A stretch of DNA of 64,000 bases. Source: Cuspidothrix issatschenkoi CHARLIE-1 (GTDB lineage Bacteria; Cyanobacteriota; Cyanobacteriia; Cyanobacteriales; Nostocaceae). The translations under genes and the position numbers were made by a program. Numbering within the stretch: the first letter of the stretch is position 1; each line of letters starts with the position of its first letter. Below the pieces are notes generated by a model that did no database searches, was not told the origin of the DNA, and worked only from the letters and a program-made list of their open reading frames with translations. Below are positions 9,220 to 18,042 of this stretch, in pieces. The stretch covers positions 1 to 64,000 of the forward strand of contig NZ_PGEM01000037.1 in the NCBI RefSeq assembly GCF_002934005.1, in the 5' to 3' direction.

Positions 9220-10095
9220 ATGATCATGGATTTTTCGGTTTTGCCCTTGGGGTTTCAATTTACTTCTCCTGGTCCAATTGTCGTTAAACTAGGTCCAATA
9301 GTTATTCGTTGGTATGGTTTGTTAATTGCCTGGGCTGTATTACTTGGTGTAAGTCTTTCTCAGTATTTAGCCAAGCGTCGTTATGTCAACCCAGATTTAA
9401 TTAGTGATCTATCAATTTGGCTAGTGATCGGAGCTATACCTGCTGCTAGGCTATATTATGTTCTGTTTGAATGGTCAGAATATTCCCAGCACCCAGAACG
9501 AATTATTGCCATTTGGCAAGGGGGTATTGCTATTCATGGGGCCATTATTGGCGGTATCATTGCAGCTTTAATTTTTGCCAGATTGAATAAAATATCTTTT
9601 TGGCAACTAACCGATTTAGTCGCACCTTCCCTAATTTTAGGGCAAGCCATCGGACGTTGGGGTAATTTTTTCAACTCAGAAGCCTTTGGCACTCCCACAG
9701 ATTTACCTTGGAAGTTATATATTCCCCCAGATCATCGTCCTGTGGATTTAGTTAATTTTGAATATTTTCATCCCACTTTCTTGTATGAATCTTTGTGGAA
9801 TTTAATGGTATTTGTCCTACTATTGACTCTATTTTTTCGCGCTTTATCTAAGCAATCATTTTTGAAAGTAGGGACGTTATTTTTAGTTTATGGGATAGCC
9901 TATAGCTTAGGGCGGTTTTGGATTGAAGGTTTACGCACAGATAGTTTAATGCTTGGTTCTTTACGGATGGCACAGATGGTAAGTTTAGGGGGGATGACTT
10001 TAGGATTACTCGGTTTAGCTTGGTTGTATGTTCTCAAACGTCCTTTACCGGATGTTGTTTCACCCTTAAATACACAAAAAAATGCCCCCGAGTAA
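9220..10095 (+). CDS. lgt: Prolipoprotein diacylglyceryl transferase
   Basis: Inner-membrane enzyme that adds diacylglycerol from phosphatidylglycerol to the lipobox cysteine of prolipoproteins. It has about seven membrane segments, the motif [27 protein letters not shown] with the essential His, and the Lgt signature [32 protein letters not shown] near the C-terminus is also typical. The open frame begins ATG-ATC-ATG, and ATG 9226 ([12 protein letters not shown]) is the likelier start by family alignment. A predicted substrate, a solute-binding lipoprotein, is encoded at 30541 in this window. Confidence 0.96.
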   Translation: MIMDFSVLPLGFQFTSPGPIVVKLGPIVIRWYGLLIAWAVLLGVSLSQYLAKRRYVNPDLISDLSIWLVIGAIPAARLYYVLFEWSEYSQHPERIIAIWQGGIAIHGAIIGGIIAALIFARLNKISFWQLTDLVAPSLILGQAIGRWGNFFNSEAFGTPTDLPWKLYIPPDHRPVDLVNFEYFHPTFLYESLWNLMVFVLLLTLFFRALSKQSFLKVGTLFLVYGIAYSLGRFWIEGLRTDSLMLGSLRMAQMVSLGGMTLGLLGLAWLYVLKRPLPDVVSPLNTQKNAPE

Positions 10096-10146
10096 TTAAT
10101 CTCCAGGGCTTAACCAGGGTGCATCTACCATCTATTTCTACTAGGC

Positions 10147-10157
10147 AAAGGAGGTGA
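10147..10157 (+). promoter_or_regulatory. Near-complete anti-SD complement upstream of cobM
   Basis: AAAGGAGGTGA is a full-length complement of the canonical 16S rRNA 3' tail (UCACCUCCUUU) and continues with ATCC. It ends 21 nt before ATG 10179 and 63 nt before ATG 10221, further than the usual 5-9 nt. It is either an unusual ribosome-binding element, possibly brought nearer by RNA folding, or a standby site. No start codon lies at optimal spacing in the cobM frame. Confidence 0.4.
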
Positions 10158-10220
10158 ATCCGGAAGGGTACTGAGGAAATGCCCAAAGTTTTTTTTGCAG
10201 CGTTTTTCAAGATAAAATTA

Positions 10221-11111
10221 ATGAGTGAATCTACTAATAATTTGACTTTTTCTAAGTATGAAAATTCTCTAAAACCAGCAGTTTATATTGTCGGTGCAGG
10301 TCCGGGAGATCCTGATTTATTAACGGTGAGAGGGCAAAAATTGCTGGCTGCGGCTGATGTGATTTTATTCGCAGACTCCTTAGTTCCTGAGCAAATTTTA
10401 GATGTTTGTCGTGCAGATGCGGAAATTATCAAAACCGCAGATCGGACTTTAGAAGAAATTTTACCCATTATGATTGATGCAGTGCGATCGCATCAATCTG
10501 TCGTTAGACTGCATTCTGGTGATCCCAGTCTCTACAGTGCTATTCATGAACAAATGCAGTTATTAGCAGATGCTAATATTCCTTTTGAAGTTATTCCTGG
10601 TATCAGTGCCTTTCAATCCGCCGCAGCGAAATTAAAAATCGAGTTAACCGTTCCCGGTTTGGTGCAAACTATTATTCTCACCCGCATTAGTGGCCGCACT
10701 TATGTACCTGCAACGGAAGAATTAGCTACTCTAGCCGCCCATCAAGCTAGCTTATGTTTATATCTGAGTGCGCGTCATATCACTGAAGCCCAAGCTAAAT
10801 TGTTAGAACATTATGATCAAGATACTCCAGTAGCAATTTGCTACCGTTTGGGGTGGCCGGATGAAAAAATCTGCATTGTTCCACTATCACAAATGGCTGT
10901 TGCTACTTATGAAGAAAAATTACTACGGACTACACTTTATATCATTAGTCCGGCATTATTACCAATAATTGGACGTTCCCGTTTATATCATCCTGAACAT
11001 AATCATTTATTTCGTTCATCACATAAATTTAGGAGTTCAGGAGTTCAGGAGTCAGTAGGGGAGAACTGCCGTTCGCCCCTACAGGAGTCCACAATGAAGA
11101 ATGAAGAATGA
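10221..11111 (+). CDS. cobM: Precorrin-4 C11-methyltransferase
   Basis: SAM-dependent methyltransferase of corrin-ring (cobalamin) synthesis. It shows the tetrapyrrole methylase N-motif VYIVGAGPGDPDLLT, then ADVILFADSLVPEQIL characteristic of CobM, the central VVRLHSGDPSLYSAI, EVIPGISAFQSAAA, and PVAICYRLGWPDEKI. ATG 10221 was chosen because it leaves a short leader before the SAM motif. ATG 10179 adds 14 hydrophobic residues and is the alternative. The catalytic fold ends near SRLYHPEHNHLF. The last ~30 residues are encoded by dispersed repeat DNA, so the native C-terminus was probably replaced. Confidence 0.93.
   Translation: MSESTNNLTFSKYENSLKPAVYIVGAGPGDPDLLTVRGQKLLAAADVILFADSLVPEQILDVCRADAEIIKTADRTLEEILPIMIDAVRSHQSVVRLHSGDPSLYSAIHEQMQLLADANIPFEVIPGISAFQSAAAKLKIELTVPGLVQTIILTRISGRTYVPATEELATLAAHQASLCLYLSARHITEAQAKLLEHYDQDTPVAICYRLGWPDEKICIVPLSQMAVATYEEKLLRTTLYIISPALLPIIGRSRLYHPEHNHLFRSSHKFRSSGVQESVGENCRSPLQESTMKNEE
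11055..11082. repeat. Palindromic dispersed repeat inside the cobM 3' end
   Basis: An imperfect palindrome running from GTAGGGG to CCCCTAC, with core GAACTGCCGTTCGCC. It is related to the perfect palindrome at 55207-55226 (arm GGGCGAACGG). It is preceded at 11033-11050 by the AGGAGTTCAGGAGT repeat also seen near 16929 and, inverted, near 60940. It is translated as part of the cobM C-terminal tail. Confidence 0.7.
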
Positions 11112-11193
11112 AGAAAAGAATATTTTTATCTTATCTTCCCTGTTCTCTATTACCCACTATCCATTACCCATTTACTAATTTTAAATCAAAATT

Positions 11194-11508
11194 ATGCCCT
11201 TAATTAAAGTTAAAACCTCTGTTTCTACTCCAGAAAAATCTCAAATTGAATCTTTGCTGAAAGTTCTATCTGCTAAATTAGCTCAACATACTGGCAAACC
11301 TGAATCCTATGTTATGAAAGCTTTTGAAGCAGAAGTTCCTATGACCTTTGCTGGGACTACAGAACCAGTTTGTTATCTAGAAATTAAGAGTGTTGGCACA
11401 ATGAAACCAGAACAAACAAAGGCAATGAGTCAGGATTTTTGCCAGGAAATTAACCAATTTTTAAATGTACCTAAAAACCGTATTTATATTGACTCCTTAC
11501 ACTTATGA
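11194..11508 (+). CDS. MIF-like tautomerase (phenylpyruvate tautomerase family)
   Basis: 104-aa member of the macrophage migration inhibitory factor/tautomerase superfamily. Proline 2, which becomes the N-terminal catalytic base after Met removal, is present (MPLIKVKTSV). The family block ESYVMKAFEAEVPMTFAGTT and the following CYLEIKSVGTM match MIF proteins, as does the C-terminal NVPKNRIYIDSLHL. The physiological substrate in bacteria is unknown. Its TGA stop overlaps the ATG of the giant kinase gene (ATGA), so translation is probably coupled. Confidence 0.85.
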   Translation: MPLIKVKTSVSTPEKSQIESLLKVLSAKLAQHTGKPESYVMKAFEAEVPMTFAGTTEPVCYLEIKSVGTMKPEQTKAMSQDFCQEINQFLNVPKNRIYIDSLHL

Positions 11509-14500
11509 ATAAAAATAATATCTTTACCATTACTATTTCTGGTTACAGTATTACTGAACTGATCTATGCTAGTGAAAAAACTACCATTTATCGTGGTCAA
11601 CAAGAAAAAACACAAACTCCAGTTATTATTAAAGTTCTTAATTCCCAATATCCTAGATTGCAGGACTTAATTGTTTTTAAACATCAATTTACCATTAGTC
11701 AACAAATCAATCATCCTAATATTATTAAATGTTATGGATTAGAACAATATGGAAATACCTATGCTTTAATCTTAGAAGATTTTTATGGCATATCTTTAAC
11801 TGAATATGTCAATGATAAAACCTTAGATTTAAACATTTTTTTAACTATTGGTATTGCCATTACTAAAGCCTTAGAATGTTTATATGAAAATAAAATTATT
11901 CATAAAGATATTAAGCCGAAAAATATTTTAATTAATCCCCGCACTCAGCAAATCAAACTGATAGATTTTAGTATTTCCTCCCTATTAACTAAAGAAACAG
12001 CAGATGTTCAACCCCCGAATATATTAGCCGGAACTCTTACCTATATGTCTCCTGAACAAACGGGAAGAATGAATAGAGGAATAGATTACCGTACTGATTT
12101 TTATTCTTTGGGAGTTAGTTTTTATCAATTACTCACCAGACAATTACCTTTTTATAGTCAAAACCATTTAGAAATGGTATATTATCATATAGCCAAAGAG
12201 CCAGTGTATCCGCAAGTAATTAATCCGCAAATTCCGGTGATAATCGCAGATATGATTATGAAATTAATGGCAAAAAACCCGGATAAAAGATATCAAACTG
12301 CTAGAGGAATTAGACATGATTTAGAAATTTGTCAGCAAATGTTATTAACTGAGGGTGAAATTAGTAACTTTGAATTAGGCAAAAGAGATATTAACGATCG
12401 CTTTCTCATCTATGAGAAACTGTATGGTAGAGAAAAGGAAATTACCACCTTACTAAGTGCCTTTGAAAATGTTAGTGTTGGTGATAAAGAATTACTATTA
12501 GTAGCGGGATTTTCTGGAATTGGTAAAACTGCCCTTGTTAATGAAGTTCATAAACCAATAGTTCGAGAAAAAGGTTATTTTATCTCTGGTAAATATGACC
12601 AATTCCAGAGGAATATTCCTTTTTCTGCTTTAGTACAAGCATTCCGTAACCTGATGAGACAACTACTCACTGAAAATACAGTGCAATTAGAAGAATGGAA
12701 GACTAATATTTTATCTATTTTAGGAGAACAAGCACAGATAATTATTGATGTGATTCCAGAACTAGAAAATATTATTGGTAAACAACCACCAGTTCCCGAA
12801 CTCACAGCTAATGCTTCCGAAAATCGCTTTAATTTACTATTTGGCAAATTTATTCAGGTCTTCGCTACTAGCGAACATCCATTAGTTATTTTCCTGGATG
12901 ATTTACAATGGGCTGATATAGCTTCTTTAAAATTAATCACATTATTAATGAGTGTCAAAGATACCAAGTATCTATTATTAATTGGTGCATATAGAGATAA
13001 TGAAGTTAATTTAGGTCATCCTTTAATCATGACTTTAGATGATATTCGTCAAGAGAATATCACCATTAATCAAATTACTTTAAAACCCTTAGATCAATCT
13101 GATATTAAGCTATTAGTTACAGATACTTTATCTTGTCCAGAATCACATAGTCAAGATGTAGCAGAACTACTTTTAGGCATAACTCAAGGTAATCCATTTT
13201 TTACAAATCAGTTACTTAAATCCTTATATGAAGATGGATTAATTACTTTTAATTTTAGCCTGGGTTATTGGCAGTGTGATATTAATGCTGCCAAAGCTTT
13301 ATATCATCATGATGATGTAGTGAATTTCTTGAAAATTCAGTTAGAAAAATTACCTAAAAATACCCAAAATATTTTAAAAATAGCAGCTTGTATTGGCAAC
13401 CAATTTGATTTATATACCTTATCCATAGTTTGTGCAAAATCTCTACCACAAATAGCGGCTGAATTATGGAATGCTTTGCAGGAAGGGTTAATTATTCCCC
13501 AAGATGAAAGGTATAAATTTTTTACGGATGCTCAATCAGAATTTGATATTTTTAATGCCAATTTAACAGCTAATAATCCTGAATCAATCATAGTTGAATA
13601 TAAATTTCTCCATGATAGAGTTCAGCAAGCTGCTTATTTATTAATTCCCGATGTTGATAAAGCAGCCACACATTTAAAAATTGGTAAATTGCTGTTAAAA
13701 AATACCCCTGATGGAGAATGGGAAGAAAAGATATTTGCCATCGTCAATCAATTAAATATTGGTCTAGAATTAATTACTAATCAGGCTGAAAAATATGAGT
13801 TAGCGAAATTAAATTTAATGGCTGGTTGTAAAGCTAAATCGTCTACAGCTTATGAAGCTGCTATCAGATATTTAAAAGTTGGTTTAGGACTTTTAGGAGT
13901 AGATAGCTGGGAATATGAGTATGAATTAACTTTAAATTTGTATACCGAAATTGTCGAAGCCGAATATTTGAATATCAATTTTGAGCAAGCAGAAATATAT
14001 ATACAATCAGTTAAACAAAATGCGACTAATTTGATTGATCAAGTTAAGGTATATGAAGCGCAAATACAAATATATATGTCTCAAGTGCAAATACTCAAAG
14101 CAATTGAGACAGGTTTAAATTTAGTCAACTTATTAGGAGTTAACTTAGAAAAAGCACCTCCAGTTAACTTAAATGTTGATGAATTAATTAATTTACCGCC
14201 CATGATAGCTGCTGATAAACTGGCCGTAATGCGGATTTTAGCGAATATGACTGCGGCTAGTTATTTTGTTGATCCAGAATTATTTCCAGCTATCATATTT
14301 ACCATGATTAATTTATCAGTAAAATATGGTAATGCTCCATTTTCGGCTCATGGATACGTGAATTATGGTTTAATTCTCTGCGGTTTCTTTGCAGATATTC
14401 CAACTGGATATCGTTATGGCGAACTAGCTTTAAATATATTAGATAAATTTGATGCTAGAACTATTAAATGCCGGGTTTTAGTCATGTGGAATACCAATAT

Positions 14501-16919
14501 TTTATTTTGGAAACAACATTTGCGGAAAACAATCCCTAGTTTACAACAAGGGTTACAAATTGGACTAGAAACTGGAGATATAGAATATGTTGGTTACTGC
14601 TCATCAATATATAATCTAAATATGATCCTCAGTGGTGAAAATTTATCTTATATATCTGAGCAATTAAAAAACTCTATTTTTTTAATGTATAGCTTGAAGC
14701 AAGAAGGTACTGTTTTACTGCATAAAATATGGTATCAGCTAGTTTTAAATTTATCGGAAAATCCTGAAAATAAACAAATATTTGATGGTGATTTTTTTAA
14801 TGAGTCAGAATTTTTACCCATTCTGCTCCAAACTCACGCTTCAACTACACTTTTTTCATTATATTTAGCTAAAACTATCTTTTATTACTTCTTTAGTTGT
14901 CCTAATTTGGCTATAGGAAATTCCCGAAAAGGTCAATATTATTTACAATTTGTGATTGGACAAGTAACAACAAGTCAGTATAATTTTTATTATTCTTTAT
15001 CTCTATTGGCAGAATATCCTCATCAGTCAGTTAGTCAGCAAAAAGAATATTTACAACAGGTTATATCTAATCAAGAACAAATGAGAAATTGGGCTAAATA
15101 TGCACCAATGAATTATCAGCATAAGTATGATTTAATTGCCGCAGAAACAGCGCGAGTATTGGGTAATAACTGGGAAGCGATGGAGCTTTATGATCAAGCA
15201 ATTGCTGGAGCAAAAGAAAACAAGTATATTCACGAAGAAGGTTTAGCTAATGAATTAGCTGGTAGATTTTATCTAAGTTTTCATAAAGAAAAAATTGCCC
15301 AAACTTATCTAATAGATGCTTATTATTGTTACGCTAATTGGGGAGCTAAAGCTAAAATAGAAGATTTAGAAAAGACCTATCCTCAATTACTTGAACCGAT
15401 AATTTATCAAACAAAAACTAAATTAACAGAAGGTGAAGTTAGTACATTAATTAGTAAACCCAGTTTAACAGGTGTTTCTGCATTATTGGATTTAGAAACT
15501 GTTACTAAAGCCTATTTTGCCATTTCTTCAGAAATTCAAATCAATAAATTATTAGATACTCTCATGCAGGTGATATTAGAAAATGTTGCCGCAACTAAAT
15601 CTGCATTAATTTTAACCAAAGAAAGTAAGTTAATTTTAGTTGCCCAATGTGAGAATGAGAATCAATGTGAATTATATAATATACCAATTAACAATTGTCA
15701 AAATTTACCGTTAAGTATTATTAATTATGTGGGTAACACACAAGAATATTTATTAATTAGTGATGCTAATGATACCCACGATTTTGCTCATGATGTATAT
15801 ATAATTGAAACTCAGCCGAAATCTATATTATGTACACCTATTTTAAATAAAGGGCAATTAATCGGTATTCTTTATTTAGAAAATAATCTGGCTGTGAGCG
15901 CGTTTACTGCTGATAGATTAAGAATATTAAATCTCCTCGCTTCCCAAGCTGCTATTTCTTTAGAAAATGCCCAACTTTATAGTAATTTAGAGGAAAAAGT
16001 TGCTCAAAGAACTCAAGAATTAAATGAAAAAAATATGCGGTTAGAAGAAGCAATGTATAAGTTAAGAACTACACAATCTCAATTAATTCAAACGGAAAAA
16101 ATGTCTAGTTTAGGGCAAATGGTGGCGGGTATTGCCCATGAAATTAATAACCCTGTCAATTTTATTTATGCCAATATTGAACACGCGAGTAATTATATTG
16201 AGTGTATTATTGAGCTTCTGAAGTTATATCAACAAGAATATCCCCAGACTACAACCAATATTGAAAAATATAAAAAAGATAATGAATTTGATTTTATCAT
16301 TGAAGACTTACCTAAAATATTTGATTCTATGATGATTGGTTCAGAACGTATTCGCAAAATAGTTTTAGGTTTACGGAATTTTTCTCGTTTAGATGAGTCA
16401 GCAATAAAACCTGTTGATATTCATGAAGGACTTGATAGTACATTAATGATTTTACAACCCAGATTCCATGAAAGATTAGGACATTCTAATGTAGTCATGA
16501 AACATTATGGCGATCTTCCCTTAGTTCAATGTTATGCTTCTCAACTAAATCAGGTATTTATGAATATTATTAGTAATGCGATTGATGTTCTCAAAGAACG
16601 GGAAAATAATTTATCTAAAGCAGAACGAAAAAATAATCCTAGCCAGATTATAATTCAGACTCAATCTATTAATAATGATTGGATTCAAATCAGAATTAAA
16701 GATAATGGTACGGGGATCAATGCCGAAGTGAAAAAACAGATATTTAATCCTTTCTTTACTACCAAACCTGTAGGAGAAGGTACAGGTTTAGGATTATCAA
16801 TTAGTTATCAAATTGTGGTTGATAAACATCGCGGTAGATTAAATTGTATCTCTGTACCCGGAGAAGGAACAGAGTTTATTATTGAAATTCCCACTAAATT
16901 GTATCAACCAGTCGGATAA
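11505..16919 (+). CDS. Hybrid Ser/Thr-AAA-GAF-histidine kinase (HstK type)
   Basis: 1804-aa multidomain signalling protein of the HstK type known from heterocystous cyanobacteria. Residues ~7-270 are a Ser/Thr kinase with HKDIKPKNILI (catalytic Asp near 135) and DFS instead of DFG near 153. Residues ~300-520 are an AAA-type ATPase (AGFSGIGKTALVN Walker A near 335, LVIFLDDLQWAD Walker B). A long alpha-helical TPR-like region follows to ~1310, then a GAF domain (~1320-1490) and a short coiled coil. The histidine kinase has H-box MVAGIAHEINNPVNF (His near 1543), N-box near 1684, DNGTGI near 1733 and GTGLGLSIS near 1759. No receiver domain is present. Its start overlaps the tautomerase stop. The input signal is unknown. 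Confidence 0.93.
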   Translation: MNKNNIFTITISGYSITELIYASEKTTIYRGQQEKTQTPVIIKVLNSQYPRLQDLIVFKHQFTISQQINHPNIIKCYGLEQYGNTYALILEDFYGISLTEYVNDKTLDLNIFLTIGIAITKALECLYENKIIHKDIKPKNILINPRTQQIKLIDFSISSLLTKETADVQPPNILAGTLTYMSPEQTGRMNRGIDYRTDFYSLGVSFYQLLTRQLPFYSQNHLEMVYYHIAKEPVYPQVINPQIPVIIADMIMKLMAKNPDKRYQTARGIRHDLEICQQMLLTEGEISNFELGKRDINDRFLIYEKLYGREKEITTLLSAFENVSVGDKELLLVAGFSGIGKTALVNEVHKPIVREKGYFISGKYDQFQRNIPFSALVQAFRNLMRQLLTENTVQLEEWKTNILSILGEQAQIIIDVIPELENIIGKQPPVPELTANASENRFNLLFGKFIQVFATSEHPLVIFLDDLQWADIASLKLITLLMSVKDTKYLLLIGAYRDNEVNLGHPLIMTLDDIRQENITINQITLKPLDQSDIKLLVTDTLSCPESHSQDVAELLLGITQGNPFFTNQLLKSLYEDGLITFNFSLGYWQCDINAAKALYHHDDVVNFLKIQLEKLPKNTQNILKIAACIGNQFDLYTLSIVCAKSLPQIAAELWNALQEGLIIPQDERYKFFTDAQSEFDIFNANLTANNPESIIVEYKFLHDRVQQAAYLLIPDVDKAATHLKIGKLLLKNTPDGEWEEKIFAIVNQLNIGLELITNQAEKYELAKLNLMAGCKAKSSTAYEAAIRYLKVGLGLLGVDSWEYEYELTLNLYTEIVEAEYLNINFEQAEIYIQSVKQNATNLIDQVKVYEAQIQIYMSQVQILKAIETGLNLVNLLGVNLEKAPPVNLNVDELINLPPMIAADKLAVMRILANMTAASYFVDPELFPAIIFTMINLSVKYGNAPFSAHGYVNYGLILCGFFADIPTGYRYGELALNILDKFDARTIKCRVLVMWNTNILFWKQHLRKTIPSLQQGLQIGLETGDIEYVGYCSSIYNLNMILSGENLSYISEQLKNSIFLMYSLKQEGTVLLHKIWYQLVLNLSENPENKQIFDGDFFNESEFLPILLQTHASTTLFSLYLAKTIFYYFFSCPNLAIGNSRKGQYYLQFVIGQVTTSQYNFYYSLSLLAEYPHQSVSQQKEYLQQVISNQEQMRNWAKYAPMNYQHKYDLIAAETARVLGNNWEAMELYDQAIAGAKENKYIHEEGLANELAGRFYLSFHKEKIAQTYLIDAYYCYANWGAKAKIEDLEKTYPQLLEPIIYQTKTKLTEGEVSTLISKPSLTGVSALLDLETVTKAYFAISSEIQINKLLDTLMQVILENVAATKSALILTKESKLILVAQCENENQCELYNIPINNCQNLPLSIINYVGNTQEYLLISDANDTHDFAHDVYIIETQPKSILCTPILNKGQLIGILYLENNLAVSAFTADRLRILNLLASQAAISLENAQLYSNLEEKVAQRTQELNEKNMRLEEAMYKLRTTQSQLIQTEKMSSLGQMVAGIAHEINNPVNFIYANIEHASNYIECIIELLKLYQQEYPQTTTNIEKYKKDNEFDFIIEDLPKIFDSMMIGSERIRKIVLGLRNFSRLDESAIKPVDIHEGLDSTLMILQPRFHERLGHSNVVMKHYGDLPLVQCYASQLNQVFMNIISNAIDVLKERENNLSKAERKNNPSQIIIQTQSINNDWIQIRIKDNGTGINAEVKKQIFNPFFTTKPVGEGTGLGLSISYQIVVDKHRGRLNCISVPGEGTEFIIEIPTKLYQPVG

Positions 16920-16974
16920 ATTTGTAAGGACTCAGGAGTTCAGAAAGAAGAAGAAAATTACCTCTTGCCTTCTG

Positions 16975-18042
16975 TCACCTGTCACCTACCATATTATTGA
17001 CTATTCCTATAGTATTTAAGAGTAAGTCCGCCCCAAAGCGAATGGGATCGGTACAAGGTAGACCTGTTTGCGTTGTGGTTTGAGCGATCGCATTTTTTGC
17101 CTCCAATTCACCTAAATTCCTAGTATTCAAAGCTATTCCCACCACAGGAACGCGACCAAAAGCCCCCGCACCACTAGCCACCATTTCATACATCCGAATT
17201 ACCTCTAGTAAAGGAGGAATAGGAATATTGGGATTATTACGGTTATGGGTTTGTTCTGCTTGATGCACTAAAATTAAATGTGTGGGTTGAGAACCGCGAA
17301 TTAAAGGTAAAGTTGCCGTTGATCCAGGGTGTAAAAGCGAACCCTGCCCTTCAATATGCAGAATGTCATAGTGCTGACCAAAACGCATTACTAACTGTTC
17401 CACCGCACCAGCAGCAAAGTCTACTCGCACAGCGTCTAAAGCTACTCCGTCCCCTTCCAACATTAATCCGGTTTGACCGGTAGCTAAAAACTTAGAACGT
17501 AAACCCCGCCGTTTACCCGCCCTGTGTAATTCCAGACTGGTGGACATTTTACCAATGGCCATATCCGTTCCCACCGTTAACACCCGCAGACAGGGTAAAG
17601 TCCGCGCCATTGCCGATGCAACATCCAAATTAGCCGGCTCTTTGCGTACATCCCAGATTAATTGTCCTGGTTTGAGGAGCGCGTTTAACTCCGGTATATT
17701 TGCCAATGGTGTATGTAATCCATTTACCAAAGACATTCCCGCTGTCAGAGCATCTTTAACATCTACCCAATAATCATCAGGAACAGCCCCACCTTTGGGG
17801 GCAATGCCAATCACTAACACATCCGGTTTATACTGTAAGGACGCGGCGAGAGAATCCACAATTGGCACATCCCGTTTAATACCTGTTAACTCAACTAAAG
17901 ATTTACCTACAGATTCTCTGTCAATTACAGCCACAATCTGAGATTCGCTGTAGCGTAAAATTGATAACCCCGTTTTTCCCTGAACTCCCGTCACTCCTTC
18001 ATGGAGGAGAATTGCTATTCTTTGATTAAGCGACAGACGCAC
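16975..18042 (-). CDS. DUF1611 protein, probable D-glutamate N-acetyltransferase DgcN
   Basis: COG3367/DUF1611 family protein of 355 aa. Members named DgcN, from marine bacteria, N-acetylate D-glutamate and work with DgcA. An N-terminal Rossmann-like half (RIAILLHEGVTGVQGKTGLS, then PDVLVIGIAPKGG) is followed by a P-loop-like motif VGTDMAIGKMSTSLEL (about 157-171). Further conserved blocks are HIEGQGSLLHPG near residue 235 and the C-terminal PVVGIALNT. The first 17 bp overlap the end of the enolase-superfamily gene upstream, a close two-gene operon. The family assignment is strong. The substrate assignment is transferred from characterised pairs. Confidence 0.82.
   Translation of the reverse strand: MRLSLNQRIAILLHEGVTGVQGKTGLSILRYSESQIVAVIDRESVGKSLVELTGIKRDVPIVDSLAASLQYKPDVLVIGIAPKGGAVPDDYWVDVKDALTAGMSLVNGLHTPLANIPELNALLKPGQLIWDVRKEPANLDVASAMARTLPCLRVLTVGTDMAIGKMSTSLELHRAGKRRGLRSKFLATGQTGLMLEGDGVALDAVRVDFAAGAVEQLVMRFGQHYDILHIEGQGSLLHPGSTATLPLIRGSQPTHLILVHQAEQTHNRNNPNIPIPPLLEVIRMYEMVASGAGAFGRVPVVGIALNTRNLGELEAKNAIAQTTTQTGLPCTDPIRFGADLLLNTIGIVNNMVGDR

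Noticed and set aside
10096-10220. Possible cobalamin riboswitch before cobM
   Set aside because: No B12-box (AGxCxGG...ACCxxCC type) sequence is visible. The conserved-looking element is an anti-SD-like sequence instead.
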